DNA of 14,766 bases from assembly GCF_937921625.1 (NCBI RefSeq), contig NZ_CAKZTI010000003.1:1-14766 (forward strand), in the 5' to 3' direction. The notes below the pieces were generated by a model. It saw only the letters and a list, made by a program, of their open reading frames with translations. It was not told the DNA's origin and ran no database searches. This stretch comes from an uncultured Campylobacter sp. Lineage in GTDB: Bacteria; Campylobacterota; Campylobacteria; Campylobacterales; Campylobacteraceae. The stretch's first letter is position 1; every line of letters begins with the position of its first letter. Below are positions 5,937 through 13,108 of the stretch, in pieces. Position numbers and translations under genes: made by a program.

Positions 5937-6911
5937 ATGTTTAAACGATTTAGACGGCTACGAATAAACCCTGCGCTTAGGGATTTGGTGCGACAAGCCG
6001 ATCTGCAAACCCGCTTTCTAATCTATCCGCTTTTTGTGGTGGAAGGAAGCGGTATCAAAAAGGAGATCGCCTCGATGCCCGGCGTATTTCAGATGAGCGT
6101 GGATGAAATTTTAAAAGAGTGCGAGGCTCTTTTGGCGCTCGGGTTGGATAAAATTTTACTTTTCGGAATTCCTTCGCTAAAGGACAGCATCGGCTCGGAC
6201 GCGCTAAGCGAGGACGGCATCATCGCGACTTCGCTGCGCGCGATAAAGGCTAAATTTCCAAATTTGCTCGTCATCACCGATCTGTGCTTTTGCGAATACA
6301 CCGACCACGGGCACTGCGGCATCATCGATCATGTGCATCAGACGGTGGATAACGACGCGACGCTTGAAATTTCGGCGCAGCAGGCGCTCATCCACGCCAA
6401 AGCGGGCGCGGATATGATCGCGCCTAGCGGCATGATGGACGGCATTATCGCTACTTTGAGAGAGGCGCTCGATCACGGCGGATTTGAAAATTTGCCGATT
6501 ATGGCGTATTCGACGAAGTTTGCCAGCGGCTACTACGGGCCGTTTCGCGACGTGGCGGAGAGCGCGCCAAGTTTTGGCGACCGCAGCAGCTACCAGATGG
6601 ATCCCGCAAATAGATTTGAGGCGATCAACGAAAGCCTGCAAGACGAGGCGCAGGGAGCGGATATCTTGATGATAAAGCCCGCGCTTGCGTATCTGGATCT
6701 AATCAGAGATCTGCGGGAGCGCACGCTACTACCGATTTGCGCGTATAACGTAAGCGGCGAATACGCGCTTTTGCAGGCGGGTAAAAAAGCGGGCGTGATC
6801 GACTATGAGCGCGTGATGATGGAGACAATGATAGGCATAAGGCGCGCGGGTGCTGATATGATCATCACCTATCACGCCAAAGAGATCGCGGAAATTTTAA
6901 ACAGGGGCTAG
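5937..6911 (+). CDS. hemB: Delta-aminolevulinic acid dehydratase (porphobilinogen synthase)
   Basis: A 324-aa enzyme that condenses two 5-aminolevulinate molecules into porphobilinogen in haem synthesis. Both Schiff-base lysines are present: K194 in AYSTKFASGYYGPFRD and K247 in DILMIKPALAYLD. The metal loop DLCFCEYTDHGHCG (about 115-128) keeps the three cysteines C117, C119 and C127 typical of the zinc-dependent class. The N-terminus has the usual FKRFRRLRINPALR. Length is normal for the family. Good ribosome binding site (AAAAAAGGA). It is the first gene of a plus-strand operon; the next ATG is only two bases past its TAG, so downstream genes very likely ride on its transcript. Confidence 0.97.
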   Translation: MFKRFRRLRINPALRDLVRQADLQTRFLIYPLFVVEGSGIKKEIASMPGVFQMSVDEILKECEALLALGLDKILLFGIPSLKDSIGSDALSEDGIIATSLRAIKAKFPNLLVITDLCFCEYTDHGHCGIIDHVHQTVDNDATLEISAQQALIHAKAGADMIAPSGMMDGIIATLREALDHGGFENLPIMAYSTKFASGYYGPFRDVAESAPSFGDRSSYQMDPANRFEAINESLQDEAQGADILMIKPALAYLDLIRDLRERTLLPICAYNVSGEYALLQAGKKAGVIDYERVMMETMIGIRRAGADMIITYHAKEIAEILNRG

Positions 6912-6913
6912 CG

Positions 6914-7129
6914 ATGAATAAAATAGCACTAGAGATTAAAAGTAATGAAATGCAAGCCGTCTTGGACGCCGTAATGAAGCTAGCAAAAAAGATGAAATTT
7001 GAAGCTAAAATTTTACCCGAAAATAGGGATGAGTATATAGAAAATTTTGACGAACTTTCGAGCGCCGTTATTGCGAAACTGGATAAGCCGAGCAATAGGG
7101 CCGTTTTTGAGCGATTAAAGGATAAATGA
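6914..7129 (+). CDS. Putative antitoxin of a Doc/Fic-type toxin-antitoxin pair
   Basis: A 71-aa, highly charged protein with no membrane span, placed directly before a Doc-type toxin gene. The order (short upstream gene then toxin, nine bases apart) is the usual antitoxin-toxin arrangement. Residues 1-30 look like a beta strand (KIALEIK) followed by a helix (MQAVLDAVMKLAKKM); the rest (EAKILPENRDEYIENFDELSSAVIAKL, here two pieces: EAKILPENRDEY and IENFDELSSAVIAKL) is acidic and helical. I do not recognise a Phd/YefM, AbrB or RHH DNA-binding domain with confidence, so the call rests mainly on context. AGGGG inside the end of hemB serves as ribosome binding site. The gene is more AT-rich than hemB, consistent with acquisition. 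Confidence 0.6.
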   Translation: MNKIALEIKSNEMQAVLDAVMKLAKKMKFEAKILPENRDEYIENFDELSSAVIAKLDKPSNRAVFERLKDK

Positions 7130-7138
7130 AAAAGACAA

Positions 7139-7531
7139 ATGAAATATTTAACGCTGCATCAGGCTATTTTTATCCACGATAAAATGCTAGAAAAAATAGG
7201 CGGAAGCAAAGGTTATAATAAAACTTCGCTTGGCTATTTATCTTCCGCGTTGCGGAATATAAAAAACGATCTGTATTATCCTACTATGTCGGATAAACTC
7301 GTGCATTTGACGCATTCGTGCATAAAATTTCATCCTTTCACCGACGGCAATAAAAGGACGACGATTTTGCTAGCCGATATGTTTTTATCGGTGAATTCTA
7401 TAGTTTTGGACGACGAGGAATTTTATGCGGCGATGGAAGACGTAGTCGTAAAGGTGGCTACGGGCGATATGACGAAAGGTGATTTAAAAGAATTTTTTAG
7501 TAAATTTATAAAAGATAAAGGAGCGATATGA
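7139..7531 (+). CDS. doc: Doc-like (death-on-curing, Fic fold) toxin
   Basis: A 130-aa protein with the Fic/Doc signature HPFTDGNKRT at residues 65-74. The canonical Fic AMP-transferase motif is HPFxxGNGR; a Lys at the position of the second Gly (GNKR) is the Doc form, and Doc of phage P1 is a kinase that phosphorylates EF-Tu. Length matches Doc (126 aa), much shorter than full Fic proteins. The N-terminal YLTLHQAIFIHDKML segment is typical of death-on-curing proteins (ItlxxvlxiH). No inhibitory helix with an S/TxxxEG/N motif is visible in the toxin, which fits class I regulation by a separate antitoxin. It starts nine bases after the putative antitoxin, and its TGA overlaps the argF ATG (ATGA at 7528-7531). 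Kinase activity is inferred from the motif. Confidence 0.88.
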   Translation: MKYLTLHQAIFIHDKMLEKIGGSKGYNKTSLGYLSSALRNIKNDLYYPTMSDKLVHLTHSCIKFHPFTDGNKRTTILLADMFLSVNSIVLDDEEFYAAMEDVVVKVATGDMTKGDLKEFFSKFIKDKGAI

Positions 7532-8451
7532 GGCACTTTCTTACGTTAAACGATTTTAGCAAAGACGAGATAATCGAAATTTTAAATTTAGCCTTTAAGA
7601 TTAAAAAAGAAGCCAAAGCGCGAAATTTTAAGCCGTATTTGAAAGATCAAAAATTGGCGATGATATTTGAAAAAAGCTCGACCAGGACGCGCGTGAGCTT
7701 CGATGTAGGGATGAACGAGCTTGGCGGACACGCGCTGTTTTTGAGCAGTCGCGACATCCAGCTCGGGCGAGGCGAGCCGATCAAAGACACTGCGCGCGTG
7801 ATTTCGCGAATGTGCGATCTGATTATGGCGCGCGTAAATCGCCACGAGACGCTCATAGAGCTTGCGGAATTTAGCCGCGTGCCGGTGATGAACGGGCTAA
7901 GCGATAAATTTCATCCCGTGCAGCTAATGGCGGATCTAATGACGATCGTGGAGTGCGGTATTGAAGCTCCAAAGATAAAAGCCGCGTACGTGGGCGACGG
8001 TAACAATATGGCGCACTCGTGGCTGATGCTTGCCAGCAAGCTTGGCTTTGAGCTGCGAATAGCGACGCCCGTGGGCTATGAGCCTGATCCACAGATACTA
8101 GCGCAGGCGCAAGAAAATGCTAAAATTTCAGGCGCCAAAATTTTAATAACGAACGATATAAAAGAAGCCGTAGCGGGCGCAAACGTCGTGACGACCGATA
8201 CTTGGGTATCGATGGGGCAAGAAGGCGAAAAGGAGCAAAGAATTCGCGATTTCGCAGGCTTTTGCGTGGATGAAAGCTTAATGGCTCTGGCTGAAAAAAA
8301 CGCGATCTTTTTGCACTGCCTGCCGGCGTATCGCGGATACGAGGTGAGCGAGGCCGTGTTTGAAGCGCACGCGGATGAAATTTTTGCAGAGGCGGAAAAT
8401 CGCCTGCATGCGCAAAAGGGCGTTATGGTCTGGCTGGATCAAAGAAGGTAA
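7528..8451 (+). CDS. argF: Ornithine carbamoyltransferase, arginine biosynthesis
   Basis: A 307-aa cytosolic enzyme that makes citrulline from ornithine and carbamoyl phosphate. The carbamoyl-phosphate motif SSTRTR is at 50-55, FHPVQLMADL (with the HPxQ motif) at 128-137, the ornithine-binding DTWVSMG at 224-230, and the catalytic HCLPAYRG at 263-270. The order of domains and length are normal. The start ATG 7528-7530 overlaps the toxin stop as ATGA, and its ribosome binding site (AAAGGAG, 7517-7523) sits inside the toxin reading frame, so argF translation is coupled to the toxin gene. The argF-DUF2603-hemN order is the one I recall from C. jejuni, where hemB lies directly before argF without the toxin pair. 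Confidence 0.97.
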   Translation: MRHFLTLNDFSKDEIIEILNLAFKIKKEAKARNFKPYLKDQKLAMIFEKSSTRTRVSFDVGMNELGGHALFLSSRDIQLGRGEPIKDTARVISRMCDLIMARVNRHETLIELAEFSRVPVMNGLSDKFHPVQLMADLMTIVECGIEAPKIKAAYVGDGNNMAHSWLMLASKLGFELRIATPVGYEPDPQILAQAQENAKISGAKILITNDIKEAVAGANVVTTDTWVSMGQEGEKEQRIRDFAGFCVDESLMALAEKNAIFLHCLPAYRGYEVSEAVFEAHADEIFAEAENRLHAQKGVMVWLDQRR

Positions 8452-8465
8452 ATTTAGGAGAAAGC

Positions 8466-8948
8466 ATGGAAGAAAAAGATAAAGCGCTAAAAAAGATCGA
8501 CAAAGCGAGCGAATTTTTCGGGCTGGATAGCTCGAAAAGGACGGTTTTTGAAATTTCGCAGGGCGAGGACAACGAGAAAAAACTCACTTTAAAAAGTGGC
8601 TCGTGGAGCGACGAGGAGCCGTGGTTCGGCATCGACGAAAATAACGAAGTGCACACGATGATCTCGATAAAATCGCTTGCAAATCTCATCGCCGCGACCA
8701 AAAACGCGATGCAGGAAAATTTTAATCTCAAGCTTGAGCGCTCGATCTTGCAGCATACGCCGGTGGATTTCGGCGACGCGTGGATCGTGTGCATGGACGA
8801 GATCAGAAGGCTAACGGGCGCAAATCCGAATGCAAAAAGATTAAGCTTAGACGTCGATGCCGTCGTCTCACGCGTAAAAAGCCTGCATCCGAACCTTTTC
8901 ATCGACATCGAAGAGCTTATCAAAACCAAGGCGGGCGGCCGTGAATAG
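8466..8948 (+). CDS. DUF2603 / UPF0763 family protein
   Basis: A 160-aa soluble acidic protein matching the UPF0763 (DUF2603) family, which as far as I know is confined to Campylobacter and close relatives and has no established function. Supporting features are the sequence style (EKDKALKKIDKASEFFGL at the N-terminus, KRTVFEISQ, EEPWFGIDENN, MISIKSLANLI, TPVDFGDAWIVCMDEIRR) and its place between argF and hemN, as for Cj0993c in C. jejuni. No signal peptide, membrane span or metal motif is visible. An AGGAG at 8456-8460 lies well placed before ATG 8466. Its last eight bases overlap hemN, so the two are translationally coupled, which makes a link to haem synthesis conceivable but unproven. Confidence 0.85.
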   Translation: MEEKDKALKKIDKASEFFGLDSSKRTVFEISQGEDNEKKLTLKSGSWSDEEPWFGIDENNEVHTMISIKSLANLIAATKNAMQENFNLKLERSILQHTPVDFGDAWIVCMDEIRRLTGANPNAKRLSLDVDAVVSRVKSLHPNLFIDIEELIKTKAGGRE

Positions 8949-10305
8949 CATAGACTTCGACGCTTACGCGAAATTTTCGCGCCCAGGACCCCGCTACACG
9001 AGCTATCCGACCGCTTTGGAATTTAGCGAAAATTTTAGCTACGACGGGTATCTGAACGAGCTGAAAAATCAGAAAAGCTCCACGCCGTTGTCGCTTTACT
9101 TTCACATGCCGTTTTGCCGCTCCGCCTGTTATTTTTGCGGCTGCAACGTAATCTACACGGGCAAGCGCGACAAGATGGATCGGTATTTGGACTATATCGA
9201 GCGCGAAATGCAAATTTTAAGCGGCGTCGTGGATGGCTCGCGCCAAGTCGTGCAGATGCACTTCGGCGGCGGCACGCCTACATATTTTAGCGCCGAACAG
9301 CTCGCTCGCCACATAAAAAATATCAAAAAATATTTTAAAAGCTTTAGCTCTGAAGCCGAGATCAGCTGTGAGATCGATCCGCGGTTTTTAAACGCCGAGC
9401 AGCTTGACGTGCTCGTTTCAAACGGCTTTAACCGCATCAGCTACGGCGTGCAGGACTTCGATCCGCAGGTGCAAAAGGAGATCCACCGCATCCAGCCTTT
9501 CGAGCTTACGAGGGACGTCATAGCCATGGCGCGCGAGAGGGGGATAAAATCGATAAATATGGATCTCATTTACGGCCTTCCGTATCAGAGCCTAGCTAGC
9601 TTTAGGCGCACGCTGGAGCTTGCGCTTTCACTTGATCCGGACCGCTTTGCGATCTTTAACTATGCGCACGTGCCGTGGATCAAAAAATCTATGCGTAAAT
9701 TTGACGAGACGACCCTACCGGAGCCTAAAGTGAAGCTTGAAATTTTAAAATTTACGCACGATTTTTTGAGCGCGAACGGATATGAGATGATCGGCATGGA
9801 TCACTACTCAAAGCCCGCCGATGAGCTTCATACTGCACTTAAAAACGGCTCGCTACACCGAAATTTCCAGGGCTATACGACCAAGGGCGGCGCCGATCTG
9901 ATCGGTATCGGGCTAACCAGCATCGGCGAGGGCGCGCGCCACTACGCGCAAAATTTCAAAGATATGGACGCTTACGAGGCCGCGATAGATGCGGGCAGGC
10001 TGCCATATTGCAGGGGCGTTTTGCTAAATGAAGAGGATCTGCTGCGCAAAGAGGTGATTATGGGGCTGATGAGTAATTTTTGCGTCGATATAGAGGCGAT
10101 CGAGGAAAAATTTAAGATAAAATTTTTCGAGCACTTTGATGCGAGCTTAAAGCAGCTTGAGGCGCTAAAGGATTTCGTGCAAGTCTCGCCGAATAGAATT
10201 TCCGTAACGCCCACCGGCACGCTTTTGATCCGTAATATCGCGATGTGCTTTGATGAGTATATGGGTAAAAATTTGGGCGAGAAGCGCTTTTCTAAAACCG
10301 TTTAA
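8941..10305 (+). CDS. hemN: Oxygen-independent coproporphyrinogen III oxidase
   Basis: A 454-aa radical-SAM enzyme that decarboxylates coproporphyrinogen III to protoporphyrinogen IX without oxygen. The 4Fe-4S/SAM motif is C59xxxC63xxC66 followed by C68 (CRSACYFCGC), the extra Cys being characteristic of true HemN. GPRYTSYPTA (16-25) near the N-terminus, HFGGGTPTYF (about 106-115) and NMDLIYGLPYQ are further family hallmarks, and the length is that of E. coli HemN (457 aa). The presence of GPRYTSYP and the fourth Cys argue against the HemW/haem chaperone subgroup. The start is GTG at 8941, overlapping DUF2603 by eight bases; the AAGGCGGGCGG upstream acts as ribosome binding site. It fits the microaerobic or anaerobic life of campylobacters. 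Confidence 0.95.
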   Translation: MNSIDFDAYAKFSRPGPRYTSYPTALEFSENFSYDGYLNELKNQKSSTPLSLYFHMPFCRSACYFCGCNVIYTGKRDKMDRYLDYIEREMQILSGVVDGSRQVVQMHFGGGTPTYFSAEQLARHIKNIKKYFKSFSSEAEISCEIDPRFLNAEQLDVLVSNGFNRISYGVQDFDPQVQKEIHRIQPFELTRDVIAMARERGIKSINMDLIYGLPYQSLASFRRTLELALSLDPDRFAIFNYAHVPWIKKSMRKFDETTLPEPKVKLEILKFTHDFLSANGYEMIGMDHYSKPADELHTALKNGSLHRNFQGYTTKGGADLIGIGLTSIGEGARHYAQNFKDMDAYEAAIDAGRLPYCRGVLLNEEDLLRKEVIMGLMSNFCVDIEAIEEKFKIKFFEHFDASLKQLEALKDFVQVSPNRISVTPTGTLLIRNIAMCFDEYMGKNLGEKRFSKTV

Positions 10306-10316
10306 GCGGCGCGGCT

Positions 10317-11621
10317 ATGAGTAAGGCAAAGCTTGGAGCGTTCGATTTTGCGGCACTTAGCGAGCGTTGCGTAAAATGTGGTAAATGTATCCAAGTCTGC
10401 ACGATTCATGGCATTAACGGCGATGAAGTAACGAGCCCGCGCGGATTTGTGGATCTTTTGGGCGCTTACGGCAGGAATGAACTAAAGCTTGATAAAAACG
10501 CTAAGAAAATTTTTGAGAGCTGCTTTTTATGCACCAGCTGCGTAGATATTTGCGGCGAGTCTTTGCCCATAGATACGGCAATCGAGAATGTTCGCGCGCG
10601 CATTGCGGAAAAATTTGGCATCGCGTGGTACAAAAAAGCTGCGTTTTGGCTGCTCGGGCACCGCAAAGCGCTGGATCTAGCAGCAGCGCTTGGATACGTG
10701 TTTCTTGGCTGTGGCTTTAAGATGCGAAAAGATACGCAAAGCTCTATGTCGCCTAGATTTGGCTTACCACTACTTAAAAAAGAGCGCTTGTTGCCTGCTC
10801 CTGCGAAAAAGAGCTTTATGAACTCGCACGCAGAATTTATCGACAACGGCGGCGAAAAAACTATTGGAATTTTTATCGGCTGTATGGCAAACTACGCCTA
10901 CACGGGCGTAGGAGAGGCGATTTTACGTATCGCACGAGCGCTAAAGCTAAACGTAAATTTGATGAAGGAACAAGCCTGTTGCGGCGCTCCTGCGTATTTT
11001 ACGGGAGATTTTGCAGCGGTTGAACGCGCGGCAAAATTTAATATAGCATATTTCGAAAAAGTCATGCCTGCTCTTGATGCGATTATCGTGCCCGAGGCTA
11101 CGTGCTCTGCAATGCTGCGGGTGGATTACGCGAATTTTTTTGAAAATGAGCCGCAATGGAAAGCCCGTGCGCAAAAGCTTGCGAGTAAAATTTTTATGGC
11201 GAGCGAATACTTTTATAAATTTACAAACTTAAGTGATCTTTTGATGCGCCGCGGCAAAAGGGCTTTAGCGATTACCTATCACGATCCGTGCCATGCCCGC
11301 AAAATGCAGGGTATTTGGAAAGAGCCGCGCGGCTTGCTCGCTCAAAACTACGAAATAACCGAGATGGATGAACTTAATAAATGCTGCGGATTTGGCGGTG
11401 TGACGATGCAGACCGAGCGTTACGAGCTCGCGCGTGAAGCAGGATTAGCTAAGGCGCGCGCAATGGCGGATCTGCCTGTGCGCGTAGTCTCTGCTGAGTG
11501 CAGTGCGTGCAGGATGCAGCTAAATAATTCGCTTTCTTTAAGTGGCTCGCAGATGAGGTGCATAAATCCGTTGGAGCTCATCGCTGAAGCGCTTATGGGC
11601 GAGGAAAATTCCAATGGATAA
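10317..11621 (+). CDS. GlpC/LutA-like (Fe-S)-binding oxidoreductase subunit
   Basis: A 434-aa cytosolic iron-sulfur protein. Two 4Fe-4S ferredoxin motifs lie near the N-terminus: C18xxC21xxC24xxxC28 and C69xxC72xxC75xxxC79. Two CCG (heterodisulfide reductase D-type) cysteine-rich domains follow: C189 with C221-C222-G and C263 (TCSAM), and C325 with C356-C357-G and C395xxC398. This architecture is that of GlpC, the C-terminal part of GlcF and HdrD. There is no flavin or NAD domain, so it needs a partner that is not encoded nearby. ATG 10317 is 11 bases after hemN and the ribosome binding site is poor, which suggests coupling to hemN. I recall the same gene after hemN in C. jejuni (Cj0991c). 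A role in passing electrons to HemN is possible but purely inferred. Confidence 0.88.
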   Translation: MSKAKLGAFDFAALSERCVKCGKCIQVCTIHGINGDEVTSPRGFVDLLGAYGRNELKLDKNAKKIFESCFLCTSCVDICGESLPIDTAIENVRARIAEKFGIAWYKKAAFWLLGHRKALDLAAALGYVFLGCGFKMRKDTQSSMSPRFGLPLLKKERLLPAPAKKSFMNSHAEFIDNGGEKTIGIFIGCMANYAYTGVGEAILRIARALKLNVNLMKEQACCGAPAYFTGDFAAVERAAKFNIAYFEKVMPALDAIIVPEATCSAMLRVDYANFFENEPQWKARAQKLASKIFMASEYFYKFTNLSDLLMRRGKRALAITYHDPCHARKMQGIWKEPRGLLAQNYEITEMDELNKCCGFGGVTMQTERYELAREAGLAKARAMADLPVRVVSAECSACRMQLNNSLSLSGSQMRCINPLELIAEALMGEENSNG

Positions 11622-12239
11622 ATTTTGCGTTTTAGAAGCTCCTGCATTTCGTTAGCTTTTTACTCAATTCAAATCCTGGGGTAAAATTCTGTGCTTTTGA
11701 AATTTTGGTTTTTAAAAATTATGATTAAATTTTATCGTTAGCTTGCAGAGGTTATGGTCTACACTTTTAAGCTTTCGGATATATTAAGCCTGGGGCAGCG
11801 CTCGGTGCGAGCTCATAGGTTTTGCTCTGCGGCGGGGTTGATTAATATGATTTTAAATACTAAAATTTTGTAGTTTAGAATTTTAGCTGAGGGATTTGCG
11901 CAAAATTTTAAGAAGTTGAATTGTAAGATGGATTTTGGCAGAATTTTAATTTTACGTGGCATTATTTGAAGTTCTATGGAATTTGCGGCTAATGGCTGGA
12001 ATTTTGATTTATTGATTTGCGCGGATTTGCTTGGCGCAGCAGGCTTAAAGCGCGAATTTTAAATTTCGTAAAATTTAAGAATTAGTTACGTATGAGCTTC
12101 TTCTACTTCGCGGTTTTGGCGTTGGGGCAAAATTTCTTTTAAAAATGCCAAAGTGCACTATAAAATATATTCATAATTTTTAGCACGAGATATTTAGCAA
12201 AAAGGCTAAGCTAGCGAGATCATGGATTTAAATTTAATT
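11622..12239. other. 618-bp AT-motif-rich spacer without a supported gene
   Basis: No frame in this stretch is convincing. The sequence is dense in AAAATTTT, GAATTTTAA and GTAAAATT words separated by GC-rich islets (for example GCGCAAAATTTTAAG and GGCAGAATTTTAATT), the same flavour as the spacer at 3480-3985 but less regular. A 5-bp stem AAGCT/AGCTT at 11636-11658 followed by a few Ts, 15 bases past the end of the Fe-S gene, is a weak terminator candidate for the hemB operon. A 13-codon frame at 11614-11655 overlaps the end of that gene but looks random. Confidence 0.5.
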
Positions 12240-12452
12240 TTATTCTTGCTCTTTTGCGTCATCTTCAGAGTCCAGCTTTGCTTCTTCGATCAAAAGCCTG
12301 TTGGCTTCGGTAGCCTTTTTTATCTCGCTTAAGTTTTCTTCTATCTTATTTAGGCGCTTTTCAAGGGTATTTAGACGCTTTTCAGAGCGGGAGATAAAAT
12401 AATAAATCAAATAAATCATAAAAACTATTATGATCCAAGGTACAATTTTCAT
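12240..12452 (-). CDS. Small membrane-anchored coiled-coil protein
   Basis: I place the start at ATG 12452-12450 (MKIVPWIIIVFMIYL), which has AAGGAA about seven bases upstream; the longer frame reaching 12536 would cover the gene's own promoter and the tRNA promoter. The 70-aa product has one N-terminal membrane helix (about 4-23), then a long Leu/Ile/Glu heptad pattern (about 27-62: RLNTLEKRLNKIEENLSEIK) predicting a coiled coil, and an acidic tail. The membrane helix followed by arginine and lysine suggests the coil lies in the cytoplasm. A perfect TATAAT at 12489-12484 (minus strand) gives a leader of about 25 bases. It diverges from the tRNA-tuf promoter. Function unknown; no family recognised. 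Confidence 0.75.
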   Translation of the reverse strand: MKIVPWIIIVFMIYLIYYFISRSEKRLNTLEKRLNKIEENLSEIKKATEANRLLIEEAKLDSEDDAKEQE

Positions 12453-12483
12453 ATAAAATTCCTTAAAATTTAAAATTGCGCGC

Positions 12484-12489
12484 ATTATA
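12484..12489 (-). promoter_or_regulatory. -10 element of the small coiled-coil gene
   Basis: TATAAT on the minus strand in the context GCTATAATGCG, 32 bases before ATG 12452. No strong -35 is visible. It lies back-to-back with the tRNA promoter at 12530-12558. Confidence 0.55.
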
Positions 12490-12529
12490 GCAGAAATTTT
12501 ATGAAATTTTAAAATAGGCTGTTTTAGCC

Positions 12530-12558
12530 TTGACAATTGGGGATTTTTCGGTTATAAT
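12530..12558 (+). promoter_or_regulatory. Consensus sigma-70 promoter of the tRNA-tuf operon
   Basis: TTGACA (12530-12535) and TATAAT (12553-12558) are both perfect and separated by exactly 17 bp. The predicted start near 12565 is about 14 bases before the first tRNA. The discriminator (TGCCAC) is GC-rich, which in other bacteria is associated with growth-rate and stringent control of stable RNA promoters. A full -35 is unusual in Campylobacter, where many promoters lack one. Confidence 0.85.
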
Positions 12559-12578
12559 TGCCACTTCAATTTCAAAAT

Positions 12579-12654
12579 GCTGGTGTAGCTCAGCTGGTAG
12601 AGCTACTGCCTTGTAAGCAGTGGGTCGGCGGTTCGATCCCGTCCACCAGCTCCA
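12579..12654 (+). tRNA. trnT: tRNA-Thr (anticodon UGU)
   Basis: 76 nt with encoded CCA. The acceptor stem GCTGGTG pairs with CACCAGC; the anticodon loop CTTGTAA gives UGU; the T loop is TTCGATC. Folds as a normal cloverleaf. First of four tRNAs before tuf, the same order (Thr, Tyr, Gly, Thr, tuf) as in the E. coli thrU-tyrU-glyT-thrT-tufB operon. Confidence 0.97.
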
Positions 12655-12690
12655 TTTTTTGTAACAGTGTTTGACCAGATTTCATCAAAG

Positions 12691-12775
<85 letters not shown>

Positions 12776-12787
12776 TGAATTTTTGAT

Positions 12788-12864
12788 GCGGGATTAGCTC
12801 AGTTGGCTAGAGCATCAGCCTTCCAAGCTGAGGGTCGCGGGTTCGAGCCCCGTTTCCCGCTCCA
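12788..12864 (+). tRNA. trnG: tRNA-Gly (anticodon UCC)
   Basis: 77 nt with encoded CCA. The loop CTTCCAA gives UCC. Six acceptor pairs form (GCGGGA with TCCCGC), but position 7 is T facing T at position 66, a mismatch at the base of the acceptor stem. The T arm closes with a G-T pair. Otherwise a normal cloverleaf. Confidence 0.95.
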
Positions 12865-12977
12865 CCATTTAGGTTTACTGGGAGCTGTAAAACTTAACTG
12901 CTTTTATATGCTTACATAATCTAAATTTTGGTCGCATTGTTGGGTATTGGTAGCGATTTCTCTTTGCCTGAGTTTAG
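12865..12977 (+). other. 113-bp spacer between tRNA-Gly and tRNA-Thr(GGU)
   Basis: Much longer than the other tRNA spacers here (36 and 12 bases). It has an AT-rich centre (TTTTATATGCTTACATAATC, about 12901-12920) with a CATAAT that could be an internal -10, but no clear -35. It may only be processing spacer. Confidence 0.3.
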
Positions 12978-13052
<75 letters not shown>

Positions 13053-13108
13053 TAAAATAGAGTCGCTTAGTTTGTTGTGTAATCCACAAATCAATAACGG
13101 AGGATATG

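Noticed and set aside
6999..7061. Fic inhibitory motif (S/TxxxEG/N) in the putative antitoxin
   Set aside because: The nearest match is DEYIEN, which has Asp in place of Ser/Thr; too weak to use.
13106..13108. First ATG as the tuf start
   Set aside because: It is only two bases from GGAGG, and would add an extra Met to the conserved MAKEKF start.
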